Shown in pieces: positions 32,849 through 43,640 of a DNA stretch of 64,000 nt. Below the pieces are notes generated by a model. It had not been told where the DNA came from. It searched no databases and saw only the letters and a program-made list of their open reading frames with translations. Source of the stretch: Knufia peltigerae (taxonomy: Eukaryota > Ascomycota > Eurotiomycetes > Chaetothyriales > Trichomeriaceae); contig JAPDRN010000066.1 in assembly GCA_030247855.1 (NCBI GenBank), positions 124,001-188,000 on the forward strand. The letters run 5' to 3'. A program made the translations under genes and the position numbers. Numbering within the stretch: position 1 is the first letter of the stretch; each line of letters begins with the position of its first letter.

Positions 32849-34461
32849 ATGGGAGATTTAGTTCAAGAGACCACAACACCAAATGGCCATACATATACAC
32901 AGCCTCTAGGACTGTTCATTAACAATGAATTCGTTCGGGCCTCATCCGATCGAACGATTACCAGTGTGGATCCAGCGTCAGTACTTTAGTGTCAAGAGCA
33001 CTCGAATTACAGAACTGACGGCTTGTTTCAGGACCGAGAAGCCCATAGCCACTGTCCAGGCTGCATCGGCGCAAGACGTAGACACTGCAGTTCAAGCAGC
33101 ATCAAAGGCCCTCAAACACCCTTCATGGAAGCTGCTCTCGGGAACGGATCGCGGAAAGCTTATGTCGAAATTAGCAGATCTGATCGAAAAACGCAAGGAA
33201 CTTTTGGCGTCAATCGATGCCTGGGACAATGGTAAATTCTGGCTTCCGAAGTTTATTTGAAGGGCTCCTAATCAACAACTGTTTAGGCAAGCCGTACAAA
33301 GTTGCACTGAGTGAAGATATACCAGAAACATTCAACACCATCAGATATTATGCTGGTTGGTGCGACAAAGTGTCCGGGCAGACCATCAATACCACCCCTG
33401 AGAAGTTTGCATACACATCGCGGCAACCCATCGGTGTCGTCGCTCAGATAATCCCTTGGAACTATCCGCTATCCATGGCAGCTTGGAAGCTTGGACCTGC
33501 CCTGGCTTGTGGGAACACGGTGGTTCTCAAGGCTGCCGAGCAGACGCCTCTCAGCATTTTGGTGTTGGGCCAGTTGGTCAAGGAAGCAGGCTTCCCACCA
33601 GGCGTGTTGAACTTTGTGAATGGGTTCGGGCAAGAAGCCGGATCCGCTTTGGTTCAGCACCCTCTTGTAGACAAAGTTGCGTTCACGGGGTCAACCGCGA
33701 CCGCGAAGCATATCATGACGATGGCGGCAAAATCTCTGAAGAATATTACGCTGGAGACAGGGGGAAAGTCCCCTATGGTCGTTTTTAACGATGCGGATCT
33801 CGAACAAGCCGTGAAATGGTCGCATCTGGGGATCATGTCGAACCAGGGACAAATATGCACGGCAACGTCTCGGATCTTGGTCCAAAATGAGATCTACAAC
33901 AGCTTCCTCTCCAAGTTTAAAGAAGCAGTCAGTACTGTATCCAAAATCGGGGACCAATGGGACGAATCGACGTATCAAGGGCCGCAAGTTTCTAAGGCAC
34001 AATACGACCGGATTCTATCGTACGTTCAGATTGGTCAGGACGAAGGAGCCAAGCTTCTTATGGGAGGACAACCATGGCGAATTGATGGAAAGGGCTATTT
34101 TATTACTCCAACCGTTTTCACCGAGGTCGCAGACTCGATGCGGATATACAGGGAAGAAGTCTTCGGACCTTTTGTCACCATCTCTTCGTTCAAGACCGAA
34201 GAGGAGGCACTTTCGCGGGCCAACGACTCTACGTACGGTCTTGGTGCGGCACTGTTTACAGAGAACCTCTCGAAAGCTCACAGGATGGCGGCGGAGATTG
34301 AAAGCGGAATGGTATGGGTCAACAGTAGTCAAGATTGTGACTTTCGCGTCCCGTTCGGTGGTGTCAAGCAGAGCGGCATTGGGCGCGAACTCGGCGAGGC
34401 CGGCCTGGAAGCTTATTCTCAGATCAAAGCCGTCCATATCAACATGGGTAACAAACTCTAG
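32849..34461 (+). CDS. Aldehyde dehydrogenase (intact)
   Basis: Three exons, 32849-32976, 33032-33231 and 33287-34461, give 500 aa, the standard length. The start is the ATG at 32849 (MGDLVQETTTPNGHTYTQP). The introns join TSVDPA to TEKPIATV and AWDN to GKPYKVAL. IPWNYPLSMAAWKLGPALAC is the cofactor fold, TLETGGKSPMVVF holds Glu266 and NQGQICTATSRILVQ holds the catalytic Cys300. EVFGPFVTISSF and PFGGVKQSGIGRELG complete the domain. It should oxidise an aldehyde to an acid with NAD(P), which fits downstream of amine oxidase. No clear targeting signal is visible; it ends GNKL. It is the intact counterpart of the pseudogene at 11630, though not close enough to be a recent copy. Confidence 0.93.
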
Positions 34462-34911
34462 ATACTCTACTCCACAGATGAGCGGTCCAACATACGATAA
34501 AGAAGAAGTTATCCTCCTTCGAGCTTTCATCCCCCATTCTCTCCTACTCCCGCATAGAAAGGTAGCGCGTGACACATTCTTCATTCAGCACCATTCAGCA
34601 GGACACTAGAAATCACAGATCCGGCAAAGCAACCTAGACAATACACAAGGTTGACAGAAGAGTGTGGAGTACCGTGGAAGATTCCCTGCGACGGGATGGC
34701 AAACTCGATTGCATAGTTTCGATTTAGTATCCCTCGAGCCAGCACCTTTTGGTGCATGCCCACCAGTAGTCGTGAGATATTCTTGCCAGGGTCGTCTTCG
34801 TATAAAGCATTTACCGCATCCCACGGCAACTTCCTCGGCGCAAAGTACTGTTTTTCAACATCTTGCATAAGGGGAAGCCCATTGGAGAGAAGCCATTATA
34901 CTACTTGGATC
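34462..34911. other. Intergenic, no gene recognised
   Basis: About 450 bp between the aldehyde dehydrogenase and the truncated MFS remnant; only motif-free frames are visible. Confidence 0.5.
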
Positions 34912-35569
34912 ATGAAGGACGCCTTGCTCGAGCTCCAGGCATCAGCGCCCGCTTTTACGCATGTCGGCGAGGTGCTTGAGAAACCGGGCGAGGTGCTTGA
35001 GAAACCGGGCGAGGTGCTTGAGAAACCGGGCGAGGTGCTTGAGCAGCACGCCGATATTGCGCCGAATTTTGTCCAGCAACACGAAGACACGTGCTACGCT
35101 CGGCAAGAGGAGAAAGCAGTGTTGCGGAAGATTGCTTTGACTCTGATGCCTCTGGTTCGCTCCCTTTCCCATCGTCCCTCACGTTCAAGGCACTGATAAG
35201 ATAGATGTTTGTCTCCTATATGATACAATATATGGACAAGAGTATCCTGGGCCAAAGTGCCGTGTACGGATTTTCCACGTCCTTAGGACTCAAGGGCCAC
35301 GACTATTCGTGGTATGGGTGAGTCAAACCCAAGAAATCATATGCATGGCCGTGGCTTGTATTGACACGCTCAGATCGATCTTCTATTTCGGATATCTGGC
35401 TTGTCAACCTCTCGCGACGACTGTTCTAATCTACCTCCCAGATTATATCGTATACTACGAGTTCCAGCGTTTCGGCAGGCAGGTAGCAGGTCAATCGAAA
35501 ACCTTGTTCATACACATCAATAAGTTTACACTGTGGGCTCTGAATGGTAGTATATGCTTGTGTAGCTAG
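34912..35569 (+). pseudogene. Truncated Dal5-type MFS carrier with N-terminal heptad repeats
   Basis: Three exons, 34912-35154, 35205-35317 and 35374-35569, encode only 183 aa. LRKIALTLMPL, MFVSYMIQYMDKSILGQSAV, YGFSTSLGLKGHDYSW and SIFYFGYLACQP match the first two helices of the anion:cation symporter (allantoate permease-like) family, which is about 500 aa long. After LACQPLATT the sequence no longer matches and ends at a stop; the remaining ten or so helices are missing. The hydrophilic N-terminus carries a GEVLEKP repeat. The product could not transport, so this is a remnant, although its remaining splice sites look intact. Confidence 0.75.
34966..35043 (+). repeat. 21-bp tandem repeat in coding frame
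   Basis: Three perfect 21-bp units (34966-34986, 34987-35007, 35008-35028) and a 15-bp partial fourth encode GEVLEKP three times, then GEVLE. The unit is a multiple of three, so copy changes keep the frame. Identical copies point to recent expansion. Confidence 0.95.
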
Positions 35570-36775
35570 ATAAGTGCGGGGTTCTTTAGGCACATTCTAA
35601 ATAAACCATGCAGGATTTCAGAACATGAAATCATGTGCCGGATTGTCAGTTAAGTTGTATCGCATTTTGTATTTCAAAATTGATATCTTCAAAACCTCCG
35701 GGGGATTATGCCTCGACCATCCCGAGCAATGCAGGAACGGTGTCCCTTCCCCATAGATACAGGACCTTTACCAAGGTTTGTAAAACGCTGTACCCTTAAG
35801 AATGGCTTCTCAAGAGAACACTCCCGGAATGCCACTGAGATGACTCTTTTCCGGTGGGACATCATCTGACATAGACAAAGTGAATCTGCTCCTTGTCGGT
35901 CTAGTCAAGGAACTCCTCGTTCCTGACGTACACGTTGGCCTGTCCGGTCGCAAGGGGCTTCTTTGCTTTCAAGGAATTCTGCCACGTGAGGTAGACATAG
36001 TACAAGATGCAAGGAGTACCTCTGAGTTCGAGGTTGTGGTTGTCGAGTTACGGACAAGCCCTGAGTGCACCTGGTGCTTTCTCCTTTACTTCTGTTATAC
36101 TATTAAAATAAGATTAAATTAAACGACGCCACTATAATAGTATGATTAAGTAAACGACACAAATTATGTTTAGCACTATTTAGCTAGATATTGTTTGGCC
36201 TAAAAGTATGTTAAGGCTAAAGAGGTTCTCAAAATTTCCTATAACGATTAGGCTGAAAGTGCCAAAGTATATTGTTAGGACGAAAGGTGAAGAGTGAGAG
36301 TGTTATCACTAAGAGTAGGCTGTATTTTGTGTATCTTAGTCCAAATCCAATAATATATGGCCGGCCGGATTAAACGGGATTGCGCGCATCGCCCCATGCC
36401 CGAGTAGTTAGGGACGAGCAAAAAAACCCCAGAATAGCTCATTAAGTATCAAAAGCTCTACGGTAATCTTGACTCTTGTGTCTTGGGAACTTTGGTTCAA
36501 TAGTTCCATCCCCAAGGATCTGCGTGTCGGCACAAACTTGACTCAGCTACTGTGCAGCGGCATGGTGATTCTGGGAGTTAATTAATGGTATTTGACTCGT
36601 TGAAGTTCTCATAACAATACAGAGACAGACAAAAAGTGGCTACGAGGTATTCATCAGGCCTAAGTATATTTAGGACGGCGGTAAAGCTTGCTGACTATTA
36701 TCTTACCACGTGTCTCTGACTGGGAACCCATTCATCTCACACAACAACATCAAACCAGAACACCTTGACATGACC
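35570..36775. other. Gene-free stretch with AT-rich core
   Basis: About 1.2 kb. The part 36070-36360 is AT-rich with short repeats such as TAAACGAC near 36118 and 36150, which may be a decayed repeat. No coding sequence was recognised. Confidence 0.5.
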
Positions 36776-37591
36776 CTAACGGACCGTATTTGCCTCTAGC
36801 CAGTCTGTCTGTGGGTCTATTCCGTTAGAAGCCCACGCGGCCACACCTGCTTCAATGCCGGGGTGTGCGGTGACGAAGAATAACCCTGACTGTATACCGT
36901 CGACGAGAGCCTGAGCGTTAACATCAGCTGGCACTCCGGTGGTGGTAGCGTAATGAATGAGCCCTTTGTGAAACTCGTCGGATGCCTTTCCTTGAAGCTC
37001 CGCAATTCCATCTGAAAATGTCAGGTCCGGAAACAAAACTGAGACAGTGACACCGTGAGGCTTGAGCGTGACCGCGAGACACTGTGCCATCGAAATATCA
37101 GCGGCTTTGCACAGACAGTATGCGGCTAGATTTGCTGACACCATCGGCGGTGGGTTTAAACCGTTGGGCGATGCTGTGATGACAATCTTCCCACTGCCAC
37201 GCTCGATCATCGCGCGCACGAACGCCTGTGTGACACGAATGTAGCCAAATACGTTGACATCCATCTGCCGATAAAGATCCTCGATTTCGAGGTCGATAAT
37301 GCTCCCGGATCGAATAATGGCGGCATTGTTGTGGACAATATCTGGCACGCCGATATCTTTGATCACCTGGGCTGCAAATTGTTTGACCTCACTGTCTTGA
37401 GAAACATCGACCTTGAAGGAATGCACCTCGTGGCCCTTTTCCCGCAGCTGAGATCTCACTTTGTCTTGTGCTGGACCACTGATATCTGCAAGCACTACTC
37501 GGGCACCACGGTGCGCGTACTCTGATGCCACTGCTTGACCTATTCCGCGTGCAGCACCTGTAACCACCACAATTTTGTCTTTCAAATCCAT
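36776..37591 (-). CDS. Short-chain dehydrogenase/reductase 2
   Basis: Single exon, 271 aa from the ATG at 37591 (MDLKDKIVVVTGAARGIG). The frame continues upstream only to non-ATG codons. VVTGAARGIGQ is the cofactor motif, VHNNAAI the NNAG-like motif, ITASPNG has the catalytic Ser and AAYCLCKAADISMAQ has YxxxK. The 171-230 region (LKPHGVTVSVLFPDLT) resembles fungal SDRs annotated as retinol or carbonyl reductases. It is an NAD(P) oxidoreductase of unknown substrate. Its neighbours are gene-free or decayed, so no operon-like partner can be named. Confidence 0.88.
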   Translation of the reverse strand: MDLKDKIVVVTGAARGIGQAVASEYAHRGARVVLADISGPAQDKVRSQLREKGHEVHSFKVDVSQDSEVKQFAAQVIKDIGVPDIVHNNAAIIRSGSIIDLEIEDLYRQMDVNVFGYIRVTQAFVRAMIERGSGKIVITASPNGLNPPPMVSANLAAYCLCKAADISMAQCLAVTLKPHGVTVSVLFPDLTFSDGIAELQGKASDEFHKGLIHYATTTGVPADVNAQALVDGIQSGLFFVTAHPGIEAGVAAWASNGIDPQTDWLEANTVR

Positions 37592-38835
37592 TTTGATAGC
37601 TTTCCAGACTTCCGATAGAGCGTGTAGCTGTACTGTTCGAGTTGACACAGGTTTCGGTGTCGTAGTACCAATGAGGAAGACGTAGCTAATTCAAAATCCC
37701 TACCTGTTGCCTTGTATGAGACCTGGACACAAATCTCGGTCACAAAACTCGGCACAGAACTCGCTCGACTCCTGAAACTGATTTCGGCTACGGGAACTTG
37801 GGAAATTCTGCATCTATAGAGTGCACGGTTGGGATTGTACCGAGTACCTCAGGTCTGGGTGGCAAAAAGCCCGCATCTGTGATACCTATTACCCAGTACC
37901 TGATTAGTTCGGAGACTACTTTAAGCGCCCTTCCCAAACGACCTCCACCTTTCTCCACCTGTTCCCAGTTATCGGCTGCCTCAAGTGGATTCGGGGAGTT
38001 CGGGCTGACCGAGACCGTCTGGATTGGGTGTACCGTCAACCCTCTTGGTTCTTTCCCGGCTTCGTCGAGATGCCCATGATAATGGTGTGACAAATCTCGT
38101 ATGCGTATACAGCGCCAAGTCTCGATTCTACGCGGAAACGATTGTGGTTCAGACGCTGGTCGACGGCATACTTGCAAACTGCGGGGACGGGGCTAGATCC
38201 CTGATCAACTCATTTAGTCTCGAAGCTACGGAGTACGAGAACTCGGGCCTCCGAAAGCGCCGACGAAAGCCGATGAATCGTCGGGATACCTGTTCGAAAT
38301 TCCGGTGAGAGGGGCTAACCATTCTAGCACGGCAAAGCTTATATCTTCCACTAGCGGCAGATATGAATGCCGAAGTCACACCCCAGGGGGAGCTTATCTC
38401 AGAACTCGCATACCAGATTTAGAATGTGTAACCAGGAGTCTTTTTTGTACACCCTTTCTTGATACGGACAGGGCTCGCGGCAGCAGACATGGCGGGCCTC
38501 AGCCGCAGCAAAATCTACCTTTTGAGGGGACTGTCTCAGAAGAGCAGAACGGTTTGCAAAAATTGGACGAAAATCCTTGCAAGTACGGCTGAAGCACATG
38601 ACTGGAGACGGGAGGAGCTTGGAGATGGGGCAGCAACCGAGATAGCACCCATCAACTTTTCGAGTAGCATAACAGGCGTCGTTAAAGGAGTGGGCAATAC
38701 CCGTAATAATTTGGTATCGAATGTGGCACAGGTGTTGTTTTCCTTGTTCAAGAGAGAGCCGTAAGTCGGTGCTTCTGCACTCGACCCGAAAGAGGAACGA
38801 TGGTTGGCGACAGTACCTCTTATCATGCATTTTCA
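37592..38835. other. Gene-free stretch
   Basis: About 1.2 kb with overlapping short frames on both strands (for example around 38300-38830) and no motif I recognise. It may include decayed coding sequence. Confidence 0.4.
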
Positions 38836-39560
38836 CAACTTTGCACCATCAACACCACCTGTCGTCTATTATTGCCCGTGTATATGATGAGCAAGTTCTC
38901 TTTGTCAGCGCTTTCTAGGAAACATTCAACGTTTTCGAACTACTACGGTCCAAAAGATACCCCTTGCCATGTTCATGCTGGCCAAGCTCCCTAAGGATCA
39001 ACGGAATATGATCGATATTAGTTCCTTAAGGAACGTCATGGTTGGGGCTAGACCAATGTCGATCATGATCGAAGGGGATGTCATCAAAGCCTTTGGCGTG
39101 TATGTCTCCTGGGCATGGGGAATGACGGAGAGCACATGTGTTGGAACCATCACGCTGCCAGACACGAGAAACGTCAGCGGCAGTGTCAGATACCTGATCG
39201 CTAACACAATGGCGAAGCTAGTGGATGAGGACGGAAAACGAAGTCCTGGGCGGACCTTGTGAGTTGTACCTCCGTGACCCCCAGGTGATACTCAATTACT
39301 GGTTCGACGAAAAGACCACGAAAAAGACCATCATGCCAGACGGATGGTTGAGCACTGGTGACTTGACGGTAGTCAAGGACAGCAGCATGTGGTAGATTGT
39401 GGACCGCAAGAGGGAGTTAATCAAAGTGAACAACAGCCTATAAGTGGCACCAATCGAAGGGGAGGCAGACTTGCTTCAGCATCCTGACGTGGCGGATGCC
39501 GCGGTGGTAATTACAGTTAGCCTCGATATGGACCTCCCTCACGCCTACCTTTTGATGCAA
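38836..39560 (+). pseudogene. Acyl-CoA synthetase (4-coumarate-CoA ligase-like) fragment
   Basis: LLLPVYMMSKFSLSAL, then LAKLPKDQRNMIDISSLRN, VMVGARPMS and VYVSWAWGMTESTC follow the middle of an AMP-forming acyl-CoA ligase. After a frame change near 39245 come CELYLRDPQVILNYWFDEK, DGWLSTGDLTVVKD and IVDRKRELIKV, the hinge and C-terminal domain. Stops lie inside conserved blocks at 39393-39395 (before IVDRK) and 39441-39443 (at the position of Gln in LQVAP-like motifs, so a CAA to TAA change would explain it). The N-terminal domain with the P-loop is absent. It is a decayed fragment of a peroxisomal-type ligase family. Confidence 0.85.
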
Positions 39561-39887
39561 ACGATATATGAGCTCTCAAACTCTCTTTTAGTGTCAGACG
39601 ACCGCATTAAAATCATCGTCGCGACAACCATTGCTGCATATTCTGAGCACCTTCAATTCACAAAGCACCAGAGTGTTGGTGCTTCTACATTCTGAACCTC
39701 TAAAACTGCGGTACCTCGTAAGAGAGGTTTTCATACCCATCACCCCGAGAAAATTGTTTAAATTCACATCCGTGAAGAAAGACTCCTTATGCGCGGCCTA
39801 AGGACAGTAATGTGCCTCCCACTTGGCTGTTGAGACCTTGTTCAGCAGGGGATGGTTTGCTGAGCCATACTAATAATTATCTTCTAG

Positions 39888-40345
39888 AATTTGTTCTACG
39901 AACATTTCTCTGCTGTTCGAGAACTCGAGAGCAAATACCCGCTGTTTGGTCAACATGTTCCAATGTGGTCTGGACATACCAACGCAATGCATCAATTTGT
40001 CTGTGAGTTATGCATTTGCCAGAGAGCCACTATGTATGCCCAACCTAGCTAACGACGCGAGTTTTTGTAGTATGGACCGCTTTAGAATATGAAGCCTTCG
40101 GCGCAAGCTTCCAGAGTTACAATCCGCTCATAGACGACCGCGTTGCCGAGATATGGAATATCCCTTAGGGGTGGACTATAATGGCAGAATTTGGTTTTGG
40201 GAACCCTTTGGGTAATCTTAGTGACAAGACTCAGCTGCCACTTGAAGATAGGATCAAGTATGTTGGGTTCGTAGGAAAGAATGGTTATTGGGTGTTTATA
40301 AACAGAAATCCTCCGGAAGACTGCGATTTTCAAGGAAATTCTTAG
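39888..40345 (+). pseudogene. Nitroreductase-family (Frm2/Hbn1-like) fragment
   Basis: Two exons, 39888-40002 and 40071-40345. The first gives HFSAVRELESKYPLFGQHV and PMWSGHTNAMHQFV; the second gives WTALEYEAFGASFQSYNPLI, EIWNIP, a TAG at 40166-40168, then GWTIMAEFGFGNPLG and QLPLEDRIKYVG in the same frame. This matches the C-terminal half of fungal FMN nitroreductase-like proteins, where LQHYNPL and PxSWxLxAQ motifs occur. The N-terminal half is missing and the single stop replaces a residue such as Glu. It lies directly after the acyl-CoA ligase remnant. Confidence 0.8.
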
Positions 40346-40400
40346 CAGGCGTTATCCTGCCAGAAGAAAAATATGATCTTATCCTGTAGCCCTGCAGACT

Positions 40401-42092
40401 TCATACCTCGGACCTCTTCCATGCCTCTTTCATCATTGCTATTCTGTTTTCCCCATACGGTTCCGTGTCAAACTCGAATGGTTCCGGACCGCTGTTTCCC
40501 GCACTGACATATTTGTACCAAGGAACTTCAACCTCCTTACCGTCCTTAATTTTTTTGCATATACGGCACGCCCATGCAAGCGAGGCTATCTGAATAAATA
40601 GCGCACGCTCTGCGATCTCGTAACCAGGGCAAATGCGGCGACCAAACCCAAATGCCGAATATCGCCGTATAGTAGGTTGTTGCTCGTTGGGCTCCTTGTA
40701 TGTGGCCGGGTACTCCGGCCGGAGCCATCGATCCGGACAGAAAGAATCCCCGTTGGGATACATAGCCTCGTTTCGGTGCATGCCCCACTGGTTGCCCCAG
40801 ACGAGAGAACCTTTGGGTATGTAGTATCCCTGGTAGACATCGCTCTTCACAGCACGATGTGGAAGGTCTAAAGACAAATGATCAGCAAAGCTATCCTTCC
40901 TTTCAGAAATGACGATTGATGACCTTACTCGAAGGGACGACGGGTCTCCAGCGGAGAAGTTCTTTGGCGAAAGCACGAACAAGTGGAAGTTGGCCCCAGT
41001 CTGTGAATTCCGGCACTCTCCCCGGACCGACCACCTTCTCCACTTCGTCGTGTAGACGTTCTTGCCACTCGGGGAAATGACACACTGCGAGACAATAATT
41101 CTGCATCGTGAGTGAAGTCGTTCCGGATCCTCCTCCGTAAAGGGTGGCAACGACATAACATGCTTCTTTCCAAGTCAGTCCGTACCCGTCATCTTTGGAA
41201 AGCCATTGACGAGCGAAAGATGGTGGATCTTCGGCGATTGCGTTTCTATATTTGTCCTCGGCTTCTCGGAAAAGGCTGTAGAAGTAGGACGACTCGATTT
41301 CATGAAGCTTTTTAGCCTGTTGCTTGAAAGGTGCCAGCCACTCAGGTAGATACATGAGTATCGGTAGAAAGTCGACCAGGTACAGCCCTGGGGACCCCAC
41401 ACGCTCAAGGGTATGCATCCGGGACATGATCTTTTCTGTGTGGTATTTTCCCTCCTCAGGACTGATCAGGTCTTTTCCAAAACCCTGCCGAACAGAGACG
41501 CAGGTAGAAACCCGCTCAAGCCAAAGTTGATACTGTGAGGGATCGATCAACATATCTACTACCATACGTCTGGCTTCTCGCTCTTGAAATGGCTTCCACT
41601 TGTCGGCCATACTAGCGCTTGTCACCCTCGTTGCAAATCTCCTGCCACGCTTCCAGTAGTTGTCAGATCCGCGCACTACGAGATCTCCACCATCGGTAAC
41701 CAAGTGTACCATTGGAAAGAGTCTCCGATCCGAATAGTTCGAACCTCTGGTCGCCATCAAATCCTCAGCTATCTGAACATCATTAATGATGACCGACGTG
41801 GTTCCGAGAATGTTGATCTTGTAGATGGGCCCATAGGTTTTGCCCCATTCCTGGAATCTGATCCACCAGTGTGATGGAGGGAAATCAAGAAGGTTGCCGA
41901 TGAATGGGTATCCTTAGCTACAATCAGCGCCTTTTCCGACCAACGATGATGATTCTTCAATTAACCTTTTGGGCCTGGAAGCGCACGACTGCCTCTTGGT
42001 GGTCTTGAGGAGATGTGTTGTTGAAACCATATCAAAATGAACAGACTTATCACAACGCAGACGAACAGGGAAGAGAAGGACGAAAGTTCCAT
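40401..42092 (-). CDS. Cytochrome P450, microsomal
   Basis: Three minus-strand exons: 41966-42092, 40929-41912 and 40401-40867, giving 525 aa. The first exon supplies the membrane anchor (LFVCVVISLFILIWF, residues 9-23) and the PPRGSRALPGPKG hinge; the rest of the gene would lack an anchor without it. ELLR of KELLRWRPVVPS is the ExxR motif, and FGFGRRICPGYE carries the heme ligand Cys450. The I-helix reads YGGGSGTTSLTM, with Gly where most P450s have Asp or Glu before the Thr pair. Overall it resembles O-methylsterigmatocystin oxidoreductase-like fungal P450s. It is an ER monooxygenase of unknown substrate. No neighbouring biosynthetic core gene is present. Confidence 0.9.
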
Positions 42093-42559
42093 TATCTTGA
42101 ACATTCGTAACAATAGGACCAGAAGCTTCCTGGAAGTACATCGTTAACACTCACGATTAAACAATTACCTAAATACAGGCAACAGAGGATTGTGTCTTAC
42201 TTTACGACTGCAGCTCCCGGTGTTATCCGTTAGGTCTCTTGAGAGCTTCGCAAGTGCCCCAGAAATTCCGCCCGCATTTTCGGAGCTCTAGATCCGGAGC
42301 ACAAGGCAGAAATAGCAGTCCGGAAGTTCCGAATTCACCTTGCTACCCCGTGCCGAAAAGTGTTCCTTTTTGGTTTCAACTATACGTCCGGCGTTCCGAA
42401 ATGGATTACGTCCTGGACTACTCAACTAACCTTTGCTTTTTAGGTCGGACAAGACCACTACATAGGGTTTTAACATGCAGTAGCAGAGAAGGGAGTTCCT
42501 ACTACTGCTCCATAAACTATTGTCTTGTAGTGCATTCTGGATTCTGGTCATAGGATTCA
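42093..42559. other. P450 upstream region
   Basis: About 470 bp before the AT-rich block; it presumably holds the P450 promoter. Nothing else was seen. Confidence 0.4.
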
Positions 42560-43640
42560 AATCGCGCTGTTTAAGAGAAATTTTGATTTATTATATCCAG
42601 AGCGCTGTGTTACGTTTCGCTTCACACAGGGTGTCACAAGACGTATGGTCTTAATAGGCAGGAAGTATAAGAGGCGAGGTCACTGAGAGCGCGGTACTTA
42701 AGCGAGTACAAGAGCGAAGTGATCACAACCAAAACGTATGGGTATAATCGTGAACGAAGTTAACTACATAGTAAAGCTATGTAAGGACCACATATATATA
42801 GGCGCGCTTCTATATATTCTCTATTCCTTTATCTAAACATAAGGAACAGAGAAATATAGATCACGTGATACTTCCTTAGTCAGCTAAGACCGATATTAGG
42901 CTAGCTCTCTATGTTTATACTTACCCTTAGTTATCCTTCCTTATTAGTAACGCTTGGCCTATTGTCACAGCTTAGTATATAGCCTATAACTAGGCCTAAT
43001 TCATAACACGCTATTAATGAATTAGGGATAAACTAAGATATTAACTATATTAACTATTCTAAGTTAAAAGTTTTAACTAGTTAACCTGTGTAAGGCTGAG
43101 CACACTATATAAGGCTAAGCATAATAAGACTATTAATTTATAATTACTAGTTTATTCTATTCTAAAGCCTTCTATATAGACTTTTCTTTATGTCTATATA
43201 AGGAGATCTTTATCCCTCTTATAAGCTTTTACTTCTTAAGCTCTCTAAGTCCTTATTTAGCTATTACTTAGCTAGTTATTTATTAATAAAGGCTTATTAC
43301 GCTATACCCTTCTCTATTATAATATTACCTAGTTCTCCTAATAAAAGTTAGTAAGAATAACTAAATATTTAATATTCTAAGTTTATAATAATTAATAAAG
43401 CTCTATACATTATTAAACTATATAGTACTATAGAGTATTTTTATCTTTACCCTAAGTAAGCGGATAAACTAATTAGTTCATTCTTAGTGACTTGGTAGTA
43501 TTCCTAGTAGGAATACTTAGTCCTTAAGGATAGAGTTCTGTAACGTAATTAGCAGCTAAGCGCGCACTCGTAAGAGACACTATAAGAAGATAGGGAATTA
43601 ATACCACGATTCTACTGATTTTATCTGTTCTGTAACGCTT
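42560..43640. repeat. AT-rich, TpA-rich block (RIP-like repeat remnant)
   Basis: About 1.1 kb sharply richer in AT than its flanks, dominated by TA, TTA and CTA steps with few CA or TG dinucleotides, especially 42900-43480. No ORF survives. This composition is typical of transposon copies mutated by repeat-induced point mutation; the parent element cannot be named. Confidence 0.65.
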
